Origin: Scenedesmus sp. ARA3
Taxonomy: Eukaryota > Chlorophyta > Chlorophyceae > Sphaeropleales > Scenedesmaceae
DNA: 64,000 nucleotides
Assembly: GCA_004335835.1 (NCBI GenBank)
Contig: RWJK01001059.1
Span: 109,104 to 173,103 of the forward strand
Reading direction: 5' to 3'
The translations under genes were made by a program, and so were the position numbers. A model generated the notes under the pieces. It was not told where the DNA came from. It did no database searches and was given only the letters and a program-made list of their open reading frames with translations. Positions within the stretch are counted from its first letter, which is position 1; each line of letters opens with the position of its first letter. Below, piece after piece: positions 49,188 to 60,915 of the stretch.

Positions 49188-50396
49188 TGTAGGCTGCTGG
49201 AGCAACAGCAGGTGCGAGAGCGGCAAAGATGAGCAGTAAACGTGTATTTAACGATTGTATAGCGGCTAAGTCTTTGGTTTTGCCAGTGAGAAGGTAAATG
49301 TGTTGAGCAGCCAGGCAAACGACAAAGGCGGATATGACAAGCCACGTAGCAGCCTGCAGTACACCGTCAAAGTTGCAGCAATGACCAAAGAGAAAACGAA
49401 CCGCATTGGCCGCCTGATCGCTATAAATGGCAGCTGGTCACCGAGATCGAGCACCCACACGCAGCACACGCGCACGACGAGCGCCAAGCAGAAGTGACAA
49501 CAAAGACAGCAGCCTGCGGCGCAGATCGTGTGACTGCACCGAAAAATGCATATGTAATGCCTTTTTAAATTTTCACCAGGTTGGCGTTGCAGCTGGCTGA
49601 GTTACACCGCTTACTGGGCGAGTTGTGCACGATGCTTGTCAACTTGGCCAGAGGTAACCAGCAAAAGCGAAGCTCTGATACAGCCATCAAGTGTCGACAT
49701 ATAACACGTGTTATATTAGAATAGATCCGGAACCAGGCTGCCGCCTCTGATCTTGTGCCGGCAGTAGTGCACTGCTGCGGCATGTGCCTCTTGGTGTCGT
49801 GTCACCAGCAACGGCTCGTCACACATGGCCACACCAGCATTTACTAAAACAACAGCATGCCTGGGCAGCACCACCAAACAAGCATGCCAGGCCTGAGCTG
49901 CTTCGCATGCCATAACACAGCACAGCAAGCAGCCCACGACATAAGGTTGCACCAGCACAAACGCTGCATGGACACAGGCAGATACTCAACAGGCCAGGGG
50001 GTTCAACTGCAGCGTGCAGCGCACTCAAACACTAGCTTGCCCACCTGCTGCTGCTGCTGCTGCTGGTGGTGTGGCAACATCAGTGACAGCCCGTTTAAAC
50101 ACAATGCTGCCACATACAGTGCTGCGTGGACCAGGCCAACAGCTCGAAGCACTGCGGCACGCCCCAGGCTCAGCGCATAACTGGATGACTGCTACAGCTG
50201 CACTGCTGCTGCTGCTACAGCTTCAAACAAGCACCTGTTGCACGCATCGGCTCCGCCGTCACCTGACAGTAGATGAAGGCATGGGATGACTCCAGGTGAC
50301 ATAGCACCAGCACTGCTGCAGCCGCCGCATCGCCAGCTCCCCAGGTCACTTCCAACACCAGCCCCAGGTCAATTCCATCACCAGACAGTGGAAGTG
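49188..50396. other. Upstream region of the quinoprotein gene
   Basis: Promoter and 5' UTR of the minus-strand quinoprotein gene, then the distal 3' flank of VPS28. No recognised gene; a 65-codon plus-strand frame (49300-49497) has no family match. A perfect palindrome lies at 49699-49716. Confidence 0.55.
49699..49716. promoter_or_regulatory. 18-bp perfect palindrome with G-box core
   Basis: ATATAACACGTGTTATAT is fully self-complementary and centred on CACGTG, the G-box/E-box core bound by plant bZIP and bHLH dimers. It lies ~510 bp upstream of the quinoprotein start. Regulatory role is inferred. Confidence 0.5.
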
Positions 50397-50773
50397 AACT
50401 CATTGTAGGCTGATTACAGGTCGTACTGCTGCTGCTGCTGCTCTTGCTGCTGCTCCACCATCAATGCACCAGGTACCTCCACTTCACCGGATGGTGCTTA
50501 TGATCTGGTACGCTGACTCCAGGTCAAACAGCAGCTTGGCCCACTGCTGCTGCTGCTGCTGCTTCACCATCAATGCAACAGGTCACCCTCGTCACCATAT
50601 GGTGCTGATGAACATGTTGTAGGCTGACTCCAGGTCAAACAGCAGCTTGGCCCACTGCTGCTGCTGCTGCTGCTGCCACAGCGCCAAGCATCCTACAGTG
50701 TTGTCATCTGAACGTGCTTATGAACTCGTGTAGGCGGACTCCAGATCAAACAGCAGCTTGCCACACTGCTGCC

Positions 50774-50804
<31 letters not shown>

Positions 50805-50930
50805 CTTCACCATCAATGCATTGGGTCACCCTGATCATCTAATCGTGCTGATGAACTCGTTATAGGCCGACTCCAGGTCAAAAAGCAACTTGGCCCACTG
50901 CTGCTGCTGCTGCTGCTGCTGCTGCTTCGC
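50397..50930 (-). repeat. Array of degenerate VPS28 last-exon copies
   Basis: The last ~60 bp of VPS28 coding sequence (block LLFDLESAYNEFISTIR plus stop, real at 50954-51014) is repeated downstream near 50842-50890, 50711-50765, 50599-50650, 50487-50540 and, weaker, 50397-50420. Each copy keeps GACTCCAGGTCAAACAGCAGCTTGG-like sequence and is followed by a CTG run and CACCATCAATGCA. Spacing is about 105-130 bp. Confidence 0.9.
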
Positions 50931-50953
50931 CATGAACCACCAGGTCACCCTTA

Positions 50954-51875
50954 TCATCTGATCGTGCTGATGAACTCATTGTAGGCCGACTCCAGGTCAA
51001 ACAGCAGCTGCCGCACCTCGTCACCCCCCAGCTCGTAGGCAGCGGGCTGTGCGTACAGCCTGCTGTACCAGGCGCGCACCTTGCCCTTGGGCGCAAAGTC
51101 TGGAGGGAGGGACTCGATCTTGCTGATGCTCCCCATGAGGTCGGAGAGAATGGGGCAGATCTGCAGGCACAAGGAGATGTTTTAACAGGGTGTGAGTGAT
51201 GTGATGTTGTTATGTAAAGTCTGGAGGGAGCGACTCGATCTTGCTGATGCTGCCCATGAGGTCAGACAGGATGGGGCAGATCTGCGGCAGGGCAGCACAG
51301 TGGTGGAACAAGGTCACACCAAATGCTTAGGTCGATGGTGCTTGAGAAACTGAAGCAAGCAATGCGGCAAACACATGTACGAACATTGGTAATAGCCAGC
51401 ATCACCAGCCAGCCGTACTGCAACCAGGCCTGCCGCTGGCCCCCAGCAAGCCATACCTGGTCCACTGCCAACAGGTGGAGCTTCAGCAAGTGCACACATA
51501 AGCAAGCAGCGACACAAATGGCAAGCCAGCAAGCAAGAAGCAAAGCGCAGCGCCCGCACACCCCCACCTGGTCCACTGCCACCAGGTTGAGCTTGAGCGA
51601 GTACAAACACAAGCAAGAAGCACAGCACCAAGCAAGAAGCACAGCACCAAGCAAGAAGCACAGCACCAAGCAAGAAGCGCAGCACCAAGCAAGAAGCACA
51701 GCACCCAAGCCAGCCAGGCCCCCGCCCCCCTTTTTTCCAACCCCACCTGGTCCACTGCCACCAGGTTGAGCTTGAGTGAGTCCATGGCGGTGATGAAGTG
51801 CTGCACAGTCTCAGCAACAGCACGCGCGCCGCCACCAGCACCCTCGCCAGGCCTGCAGCAGATGAACGTGCATGC

Positions 51876-51907
<32 letters not shown>

Positions 51908-53206
51908 GTTACATCAGCACAACACACAGAACATGTGCGGTGCAAGCTGCTGCGGCTGCATCTGCATACATCTGCGTGTGGTTGGCTCCTTCCGTTCAGG
52001 GATGCCAGCGGCACTCGTGCAGCTAAAACTCATCGCTGCTGAAGTTGATGCCAGCCAGACCCCTAGCACCTGCAGCTCTGTCTCACGCTGCAGCTGCGAG
52101 CGAGGCTGCAAGGCAAGCCTCACTGCCATGCCCTGCTGTGCTGTGCTGTGCTGTGCTGTGGCTGTTGCAGCGCTCACCGCTTCCTGTGCTCGATTGTGGC
52201 TGGAAGCCCCACCTGCACCAGGCGCGTGTACGCCATGGGGCACTGCATGTGGTACTGCTGCATGAAGCCCTCGATGCTGGGCACCTGCAGGTTTAAGAGC
52301 AGCAGCAGCAGCAGCAGCAGCGGCAGCAGCAGCGGCAGCGGCGGCGGCAGCAACGGCATTCGATGGATGATGCTGGCTACAGCAGTGAGTGCAGTGTGTA
52401 TATAGCTGCCAGTCGAGCATGTCAAGCCGCCTCGCTGCTGCTACTGCTGCTGCTGCTGTCACCCACTGCACCTTAGCCACCCATCGTCTCCTTCATGGAG
52501 CCCCACAGCATCCCTGTACCCAGCTGCTGCTGCTGCTGCTGCTGCTGGCACTGCAACCCTGACCGACTGCTGCTGCTGCTGCTGCCAACAGCTCTCACCG
52601 TCTCCTTCATGGAGCCCCACAGCATCCTGAACTGTGCGATGAGCTTCTCGCAGGCCGCCTCGTAGTCCTTTGCAGATACTCCATCACGCACATAAGCACG
52701 CTCCAGCTTCTCGGTGCACTTGAGGATGGCAAACAGGTCTGGCCCGGGATGCAGTGTTTGCGCAAAGTGAGTGTTGCAAAGAGTGTGACAAGCATGTGCA
52801 GCAGCATGGGCATATGGGGGCAGTGGGACCAGCGATGATGGTATACTGGACTTGCCAGGGAAGGTAGAAGGCACGCAGGCAGTGCGCTGCATAGGTGGAG
52901 CTGCGCTGCTGTGGCTGATGCTGTGAGCTGCTGTGCAGGCAGGCGTGCATGTGTCTCCATCGGTTCCAGCACGCTGCAACCCCCAGCCACCTCGCTGTTG
53001 CATATTTGCTCAAATCACACATATGCAGTGTTGCTGCACCTATGCATGCATGCATACTGCTGTTGGAGGTGGTGCTGCTGCGCAGAACAGCAGCTTGCAG
53101 GAAGGGCATGCACCAGCGCTCCGCACACACCTGCAAGGTTCTCGTACTTCTCCCGCTCCTTGCTGTTTGCCCACAGCCGCACTTCGCTCAGGCTGTTGCT
53201 GCTCAT
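50954..53206 (-). CDS. VPS28: VPS28, ESCRT-I subunit
   Basis: Core ESCRT-I component that links ESCRT-I to ESCRT-II during sorting of ubiquitinated cargo into multivesicular bodies. Exons: 53206-53131, 52738-52599, 52284-52178, 51852-51747, 51160-50954; 211 codons plus stop, matching the family length (~210-220). N-terminal core begins LSEVRLWANSKEREKYENLA, then DLFAILKCTEKLERAYVRD and YEAACEKLIAQFRMLW. The linker VPSIEGFMQQYHMQCPMAYTRL is followed by the C-terminal four-helix domain (VQHFITAMDSLKLNLVAVDQ, ICPILSDLMGSI, LPPDF, VRQLLFDLESAYNEFI). Gene identity is secure. Partial copies of exon 2, 4 and 5 edges occur in the introns and the last exon is reiterated downstream. Confidence 0.96.
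51205..51285 (-). repeat. Copy of the VPS28 exon 5 start in intron 4
   Basis: GTCTGGAGGGAG.GACTCGATCTTGCTGATGCT.CCCATGAGGTC...GGATGGGGCAGATCTGC of the true exon (51101-51164) recurs at 51219-51283, including the ATCTGC at the splice boundary. Confidence 0.88.
51455..51780 (-). repeat. Three copies of the VPS28 exon 4 end plus an 18-bp minisatellite
   Basis: ACCTGGTCCACTGCCA.CAGGT.GAGCTT.AG (exon 4 end with donor) occurs at about 51456-51488, 51566-51598 and, as the true exon, 51745-51777. Between them lies CAAGCAAGAAGCACAGCAC repeated five to six times (51611-51706). Confidence 0.88.
52484..52626 (-). repeat. Copy of the VPS28 exon 2 end in intron 2
   Basis: CGTCTCCTTCATGGAGCCCCACAGCATCC, coding MLWGSMKET at the true exon end (52599-52627), is repeated at 52486-52514. 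Confidence 0.85.
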
Positions 53207-53688
53207 GGCTATGGTGGTGGCGGGGCAGGGCTGCCTGCTGCACCAGCAAAGCGCCCAGCGCCTGCCCCGCTGCTGTTGCTGCGCTGCTCAGCTGCTGCGC
53301 TGCTGTAAAGGACGCCTGCAGTGGCTAGCTGACTAGAGTAGCACGAGCAGGAGTGAGGTGAACTACTGTATGACAGAGAGGCACAAGACGAAACCAGTCC
53401 GAAGGGAGTATGGAGCTGTGGTAGTGCGTGAGCAGTTTCTTCAGTTCAAGTTGAGTGCCCAGGTACTCGAAGGTGTGATCAGGGCAAAATGGAAGCGTAG
53501 TTCAGACTGCAGAAGTCGCCCGGAGCTACAGGCCTTGGGACGAAACGCAGGAACGTCACAACAGGGTGCAGGGTTGTTCAACGTGACTGTGCGTGCACCG
53601 CACGCCGAGGCAAACATCGTGTCACGACGTCTGTACTGACTATCTAATATGCTGCTAAGTAACGTCTTGTCTTTGCACGCCTGACAGC
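53207..53688. promoter_or_regulatory. Divergent promoter region
   Basis: The 480 bp between the divergent VPS28 and Gln/Ala-rich genes must hold both start regions. A plus-strand open frame (53358-53639) lies here but has no recognisable content. No clear TATA box was found. Confidence 0.4.
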
Positions 53689-54025
53689 ATGACCAGCAGC
53701 AGCAGTAGCTGCTACTTTGCAGCAGTCACTGGCCAGCCTCTGAACAGCAGCAAGGACTACTTTGACTTGATCTGCAGCCCTAATGCCTCATCAGGTGGGT
53801 GTATGGGAACTCAGCACCCTGCTGCACGCTTTCCTTCCCTTCTTTGCCTGACCTTCTCAGCAAGTGCTGCTCGCTTCTTCGTCTGTGTTGGCGTCGTGTG
53901 CATTGCTTGCCATGCATTTGACAAACTCACCTTCACGGTGGACTTGTCATTCCATTTTCGCAGTGCTCCTCCAGCTGGCACTGTTCAGCAGCCATAGCAG
54001 CAGGCGCTCACCCAGCATAGCGGCT

Positions 54026-54075
<50 letters not shown>

Positions 54076-54613
54076 CGTTGTGGCATCAAATGCTGCAGCC
54101 GCTCAGCAGAAGCAGGAAGCACCGGCAACCGCAGGTGCAGCTGCTGCTTCGCCCACACCAGCTGCCTGTCAAGTCAACACCAGCAGTGAAAGAGTCATAG
54201 CCGCAACGGCAGCAGTGGACCAGGACCAGGCACCAGCACAAGATCAGGCAGTGCTGCAGCAGGGTGCCAAAAGCCATGCCAGACAGAAGCCAGCAGCTGC
54301 AGCAGGAGGTGCAGCAAGCACCAACACAGCTTCAGGAAAACAAACAGGAGGCCAGCAGGCAGCTGCAGCAGCTCCATGCGTGCTGCCCCCACTCACTAGC
54401 AGCTTGCTGCAGTTCAGTGTCTGGGCTACCAGTGACAGCGCAGCAGCTGGCAGCGCAGCAGTAGGCAACAGCGCAGCAGCAGGCAGCGCAGCAGCCAGTG
54501 CTGCCAGCTGTGGACAAGCAGCAGCAGCTGGCAGCCCTGCCGCAGTGTACAATGAGCCGGGCTGGCTGCAGGACCTGCAGCAGCTGCTGCCACAGGCACG
54601 CCAGCACCTGTAG
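53689..54613 (+). CDS. Gln/Ala-rich protein of unknown function
   Basis: Two exons (53689-53794, 53964-54613) give 251 codons plus stop with a consistent phase-1 junction. The N-terminal ~35 residues are ordered-looking (CYFAAVTGQPLNSSKDYFDLIC). Then follow a run of about 17 Gln (near 54029-54074), Ala/Gln/Ser-rich linkers, a short repeated GSAA/NSAAA block, and a more ordered C-terminus GWLQDLQQLLPQARQHL. No known family was recognised. It is read divergently from VPS28. It may be incomplete if further exons exist upstream. Confidence 0.5.
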
Positions 54614-56493
54614 TCGATGCAACAGCAGCACACCCTTTAATTTTGACATGTGGGCGTCAGTGAAGTAGAAGAGTCAAGGGTCAAGCTGGCGGTGGGCTCC
54701 GCAGGCTTCACAGCTGCTGCTGGCAGTGCACTGACGCCAAGCAGCAGGAGCTGAGAGTGCATGCCGCTTGGAGGGCAGCACAGTGGCAGCCGGCATGTAC
54801 CGGCAAGCTGCAAAGTTGTGCAGTTGCAGAATTGACCAAGCTTGGCACGTCAGGTGAGCCAGCAGCAGCGGGCGGTGGCTGAGGCATGGCTGGATCAGCA
54901 TGAGTGCCCTGCCTCTGTACCGCGTGAGCCAGGTCGACCTGTCACAGCAACGTGCCTGTTTCCCCGTGTCTATTAGCTTCAATTCACCTCCGTACGCCCA
55001 AGGTGCGCTTTCACAGCAGGGATTTATTGTTTTCTCATCCACCGCGGTTGTGCTCGTTGTTTCAACAAGCTGCTGTCCCCTACGTGGCTGGCACCATGCA
55101 AAGCAGCACTGCTGGTGCCTATCTTCATCAGCCAAAGTTCATCATGCTGCCCTCAGCTTGCCTGCAAGCTTTCCTGCCCACCACACTTGACTGTCAGTAG
55201 CCATCACCAAGGATGCGCACCACACGTCTGCAGCTCACACATCACTGTTTTGTGCTGGCTGTAGGTGGTGCCACGGCGCTGAGCTACGCGGCCTGCCATT
55301 GGAGCGCACTACAGGCAGCAGCAATGCATTGGCAATGCAGTGCCATTACAGCTATGCACTGGCCCTGATGGAACTGGCTGGAGCAGCACACCATTGCAGC
55401 CAGGGTTCCAGGGGCTGCTGCCAACTTGCTGGGTTGCAGCTGCATGTGAAGATGGACGGTCTAGCATGGAACATGCAAATTTGCGCACCTTCAAGCATTG
55501 CTGGGTTGCAGCTTCATGTATGTGCGTGCAGTGCAGTCGCCAAGCTTGCCATTTCAGCTCGCAGCCACCCTAGAGTCTTTGGGCGGGTGTTGCCCAGATG
55601 CCATTTCTAGAGGCCAGCCACCGTGGATGCAGCAGCCTGCTGAGCTTGCTGGCTTCAGGTTTCCTTTCAGCATGTCTGTAGCATTGACCGTTTACACTGG
55701 TTTGCTGTGCACCACTACATATCAACCCTGATCGGCATACAGCTGGTGTGCAGTGAGGGCTCAAAGGGGTGTGGTGCACTACATTGGTGTAACTGCTGCT
55801 GCGTATGTCCAAGGTTGCACAGCCGATCAGCTGCATGTGCAGACCGCACGTGACCAGTGGGCCTTGCATCTGTGACCCAGGTTAGTGTGTACTGGTACGC
55901 ATGATGCCCTCACAATGCACAGGGCTGTTGGATGTTATGTGTGAGGCTGCTGACCATGTGACCACCTTGTACAGCAGTGATGATCGCATGCTGTGTTGCA
56001 CAGCTGCCCCTGCCAACCCTGACTGACAATGTTTACACTGCTACGCTTATTTTGCCGCACGCTATAGGCGAGTGACTGTCACAGCTGGTGCTTGCCGCTG
56101 GTTTGCAACTGACGGTTCGTGCGGGCCTGGGTCTTGCCAGAGTACACTGGTAGCACTCACACGGCTGATGGGCGTGATTCTGTCACGCCATTGCATCTTG
56201 TGTATTTGAATAGCTTGAACACGACATACGTCTCCATTCACGTTCGGGATTGGAAGGCGTTGAACCCTGGAGGTGAGCGTTCAGTCAGTCTCGTATGAAT
56301 GACTCAACTCTCGGCTGAAGACCCTTGTGAATCAGGCATCATTGTGTTAACGGATATAAAACTATGTTGACGTTAAATGCGGCGTGTTCAATGTGTTTGT
56401 GTCTCGTTGAGGGGCGAGGCAAAAGATCTTGTTTGCTACAGCTGTAGCAGTGCAGCCAAGCACCCGGTAGCAATTGAACCGACGCTGCACACA
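54614..56493. other. 1.9-kb intergenic region
   Basis: No gene recognised. A short repeat GCTGGGTTGCAGCT.CATGT occurs near 55428 and 55500. An in-frame open stretch before the FAD gene (56377-56493) could extend it. Confidence 0.5.
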
Positions 56494-57194
56494 ATGAACG
56501 CGTCAGTTGCCTCATGTCGTCCGTTCCAAGCTCGCCGTGCAGCTCTGCCAAAGGGCAGCACCACCAGCAGAGCAGCACTACAGCCTGCACAATCTGCTAG
56601 AGTCCCTGCCACAACATGTGGCCCAGCAGCCGCCTCACCCAAAATCGCACCATCAATAACCTATCGTACGTTCCCCCATCTCACAGCTGCGTCTGCTTCA
56701 GCTGCTGGGGCTGCTGCTGGCACTGCCCTCCACACTGTATCAACAGCACCCCTTCTAGCTGCAGCAACCGGTCATGACGAAGCCGCACCACCAACCACAG
56801 CAGTCGTGCTGGGCAGTGGCATGGCTGGTCTGGCTGCAGCGCTGGCGCTGGCCCCTAGCTTTGACCGCGTGCTGCTGCTGGAGGCAGACACGCCGCAGGA
56901 CTGCTGGCAGGGCTCAGCAGCTGACGTGGCACAGGTAGGATGCAGCAGCAGCAGCAGCACCACCACCACCACCAGCAGCACTGCTGCTGCGTGCGAATGT
57001 CTCAGCCTAATCTATGATGAAGGAGCACAAAGCACGTCTTCAAGTCTGCTGCCGTTTATTGCTGTCACCGCAGGCGCCTGGCCAGCCGCGCCGCGGTGTG
57101 AGCCAGTACCGCTTCATGCACGCGCTGCTGGCACGAGGGGCAACAGAGCTAGAGGCGCTGTGCCCGGGATACCTGGCCCAGCTGCAGGTGGGGG

Positions 57195-57238
<44 letters not shown>

Positions 57239-59427
57239 TGGCCAGGGTCTGCTGGCTTGAAGCACCGCAGCAAGCTGTTCTGTGGATGACATGCTTGACA
57301 GTTGGCAGGACAAGCCTGCTCGCATCGATGCATTGCTGAGTGCATAGGACTCTATTCGTCTCCCGCCCACTCCCTTGCTGACAGATGCTCTTTCTGCCAT
57401 CCTCGCATTCCATTCTGCAGGCTGCTGGCGCCAACATGACCGACTACTACCAAGACCTGCGCTTCGGCACGCCAGCGTGAGTGGCGCTCGCTGCATTGAC
57501 AGTCACAGCTGCATTTCTACCACCTGTGCTATGGCTTGTCACGTTCAGCTGGGTCTGCAGTGTTGCACGTCAAGCTTACTGCTGACTCCAGCACGCTCTA
57601 TGCGTGCAGCACTACCTTCAACACTGCTATCACGCTGTTGCCTGGTGTCCCGACACCCCGCAAGCCGCAGCACATCCACAGCATCTCAGCCATATCACCG
57701 CCTGCTTGGCTCTGCTGCCCTGCTCACTCGTGCCAAGCGCAGCGGCCCCTTTGCGCGCGTCAGCCAGCCAGCAGAGCCGCTGCCCATCGTGCGGCACATC
57801 CCAAGGGTGTACATGTAACCGCCTGCACTGCCTAAGCTGCTCTGCTCTGCTGCGTACACTCCTGCGTGCAGTGGCCCCTTTGCGCAACTTACGCAGCCCG
57901 CGCAGCCGCTGCCCACTGTGCGGCACATCCAAAGGTTGTACATGTAACTGCCTGAACTGCTCTGCTCTGCTGCGTACACTCCTGCGTGCAGCGGCCCCTT
58001 TGCGCGAGTCACGCAGTCTTCCCAGCCACTCCCGATTGTGCAGGCCAGCCGCCACCTGCTGGAGCACACCCTGCGGCGCTTCGTGCAGCAGCACCCCAAA
58101 GTAACCGTCATGTATGGCGCAGCAGCGGCAGGCCTGGTATTTGAAGGCGGCGACAGCAGCAGGCGTGTTGTTGGTGTGCAGCTTGCGGGTGGTGGGGAGG
58201 TCAGGGGTGATCTGGTGGTTGCTGCTGCGGGGCGGCGGCTGAAGCTGCCTGGCTGGCTGCAGGCGGGCGGCTGGCCTGCTGCGCCGGTCACGTCAGTCAG
58301 CGCCAACACTGCCTACACCACATGGTGAGCAGCAGCAGCAGCAGAGCAATCTCTGGTCAAGCGTATCGTTTGCAGTGATGCAGGGGCTGTCTAGCCGTCT
58401 TTCCTCGCAGTCATCATCCAGTCAGGCCCTTGCCACAAAGCTAGCATGCAGTGGCCGCTGGATCTCTTCTAGTGACTGCCACCTCAGGTAACGCATGAAA
58501 ACACCTCGCTTCACACCATTTTCCGCACTGCTGTGCAGGTTCCTGCGCATGCCGCCTGAGGTCGAGGCCTCCCTGCCCTACAGCTAGCTCACACTGGCTG
58601 TGCTGGATTGCTCCCCTTCGCCATCACATAAAAGTCAGCTGTATGTTGCCTGCAGGTTCCTGCGAATGCCGCCTGAGGTTGAGGCCTCCCTGCCCTACAG
58701 CGGCGTCTACCACTCCCCCAGCCCCCCCGAGTGCCTGGCAGGCGCCTACCTGCAGCGCGATGAGGCGGGGCTGTGGATGGTCTGCGGCATCAGCTTCGAC
58801 AGGCAGGCACCACAGCCAAGCCTAGAAGCTGCACTGAGCTGGATGAAGCAGGTGGGGCTGGCGTAAGGAACCAAACTCATGTTTTGTGGCAGCTGTTTGC
58901 TGCTGTCTGCTGCTGTGGATGGTCTGCGGCATCAGCTTCAACAGGTAGGCGCCACAGCCGACACTTGAAACCGCGCTGAACTGGATGAAGCAGGAGGGGG
59001 GGGGGACGCACACCAATTGTTATTTTGTTCTGCAGCCAAACTGCTGTCTGCTGCTGTGGGAGCGGGGGGCTGTGGATGGTCTGCGGCATTCGCTTTGACC
59101 GGCAGGCGCCGCAGCCGACACTGGACGCTGCCCTGAGCTGGATGAAGCAGGTGTGGCGTGCGTATGGATGGGTGTGTTGTTGTGGTCCCTGCAGCCATTC
59201 AACTGCTGTCTGCTGCTGTGGGTGGTGTGCGGCATCATCTTCGACCGACAGGCGCGGGCATATTGAACAAAATAGTAACTTCCCTGCAGCCTTTCTCTTG
59301 CTTTCTGCTGCTGTGGATGGCAGCATAACCGGGCCGGTGGATGAAGTGCACAGAACCTGCCGCGTTGGTTGCTTGTGACTCTGGCACCGCTGCTGCTGCT
59401 ATTCTGCTGCTGCTGCTGCTGCTGCTA

Positions 59428-59481
<54 letters not shown>

Positions 59482-59968
59482 AGGCTGTGTACAGTGATGA
59501 GGTGCATGCCCTGGTGTCCCAAGGCACGCCAGTCAGCCCAGTGCGGATGCTGGGTGCCCTCAACAACACCTGGAGCCACTACGAGCAGGTGGGCCCAGCA
59601 ACACCTCATCCATCATACTTTCTCCCTTCACATCTTGCTTGCTGGAACAATGAAAGTGCATCAATGTATGATGCAGACTTCAATTCCTGTGTTGCGCAGC
59701 AGTGCAGAACTCGTTTCATGACCTTCTGCTGCTGTTGCTGCTGGGCTGCTGTGTTGCTGCTGCTTGTCTCTTGTTGCCCTGCACAGGTGCCGCCGCCGCC
59801 CGGCTTGGTGGTGCTGGGTGACGCCTACTGCAGCCTCAACCCCACCTACGCGCAGGGCATCACAGTGGCAGCCATACAGGCGCGCCTGCTGGGGCAGCTG
59901 CTGGCACAGCGCATTGCTGCAGCCGAACATGCACACGTGGCAGCTGGTGCTGCAGCCGCAGACGCATC

Positions 59969-60009
<41 letters not shown>

Positions 60010-60725
60010 CGGCATCATTAGGCACTGACAACAGCAGCGCATCCTCAGCAGCGGCAGCAGGCAGAGGAGAGGTTGCTGCACGCCGTGCGGCTGTGGCTGC
60101 TGCCGTGTCTGGCCTTAATGGCGAGTTCTACGCTGCTGCTGCTGGCGTGGTGGGCGCCGCGTGGGGCTTTGCTGCCGGGCGCGACATGCTGTACCCCTTT
60201 GCGCAGCTGCAAGGGGAGAGCAGGACACTGCAGTGGCGGCTGATGCAGGGGTATGTCAGTGCCATTTTCAAGGTGGCTGCAGTTGACAGTGAGGTGGGTG
60301 GGGAGACAGGGCGGGGAGAGAGCTGTGGTCTACCACCAGTCGGTGTGCTGTGTCAGGTTGTGCTCTTGAGTAGCGGTGCTATATGTATATCTGCTGTTGC
60401 TGTTGCTGCTGCTGTTGCTGTTGTACAAAGTGTGGTAGTGGCATGTGCTCTGCAGGCAGTCTGCAGTTGGTCGGTAGCAGTCCACCCATCAGCTCTGCAC
60501 CCAGGTACCAGCCCGGCACACTATGCTCTGTCTCAGGTGATTCTGCTGCTTTTGCTGCTACTACTACTGCTGCTGCTGCTGCCGCTCCTGCTGCTGCAGA
60601 CGGCTGAGGCTGTGGGTCGGGCCATGAACATGACTGCTGAGCCGTCAGTGCTGTTCAGGCCCAGCATTGCCGCAAAGGTGGCAGCACACACCCTGCTGGG
60701 CTGGCCGTGGCGCAGCAACAGCTGG

Positions 60726-60764
<39 letters not shown>

Positions 60765-60881
60765 GCTGCAACCAGCAGTGCTGCTGGTGGTGCTTCTGCA
60801 GCGCTGCCCTTTAGTGGTGCTGGGGTTGCCACAGGTGGCCGAGCGCTTGACAATGCATCAGCAGGCGTGCAGGAGGTGTAG
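56494..60881 (+). CDS. FAD-dependent monooxygenase-like enzyme, probably plastid-targeted
   Basis: Class A flavoprotein hydroxylase fold; substrate unknown. Exons: 56494-56934, 57074-57187, 57421-57476, 57992-58324, 58656-58851, 59484-59588, 59787-60293, 60600-60881; 677 codons plus stop. Residues 1-~100 are Ser/Ala/Arg/Thr-rich with almost no acidic residues, like a chloroplast transit peptide (inference). The FAD Rossmann motif GSGMAGLAAALALA is at ~107-120 followed by Glu (LLLEAD). The second FAD motif GDAYCSLNPTYAQGI is at ~426-440. Between them lie RGVSQYRFMHALL and FLRMPPEVEASL. A Ser/Ala insertion (~470-500) and a poly-Ser stretch near the C-terminus are low complexity. The exon 7 donor could instead be near 60271. 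Exon 4 and 5 edges are reiterated in the introns. Confidence 0.78.
57736..58040 (+). repeat. Three copies of the FAD-gene exon 4 start
   Basis: A block coding GPFARV.Q...PLPIV with a preceding GCAG acceptor starts near 57740, 57872 and 57992. The first two copies then read CGGCACATCC.AAGG.TGTACATGTAAC, so exon start and following sequence are duplicated together at about 125-bp spacing. Confidence 0.87.
58538..58703 (+). repeat. Two copies of the FAD-gene exon 5 start
   Basis: CAGGTTCCTGCG.ATGCCGCCTGAGGT.GAGGCCTCCCTGCCCTACAGC occurs at 58537-58585 and 58653-58701; the second is the complete exon. Confidence 0.9.
58760..59260 (+). repeat. Four copies of the FAD-gene exon 5 end
   Basis: A segment coding WMVCGI.FDRQAP.P.LEAALSWMKQ, true at about 58773-58851, recurs at about 58916-58991 and 59075-59151, and as a shorter piece at 59218-59256. 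All lie in intron 5 and the first three end in GGATGAAGCAGG. Confidence 0.88.
59388..59482. repeat. (CTG)n tract at the exon 6 acceptor
   Basis: Two interrupted CTG runs, the second of about 16 units, end directly in the CTGCAG acceptor before 59484. Confidence 0.9.
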
Positions 60882-60910
60882 CAGGCACCGCTGGCTGATA
60901 CTGTGTAGGC

Positions 60911-60915
60911 TGTAA
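60911..60915 (+). terminator. Poly(A) signal TGTAA of FAD gene
   Basis: TGTAA lies 30 bp after the stop codon, a typical distance for the green-algal signal. Confidence 0.6.

Noticed and set aside
53358..53639. 93-codon plus-strand open frame between VPS28 and the Gln/Ala-rich gene
   Set aside because: Begins at GTG, has no recognisable content and lies where the two divergent promoters must be.
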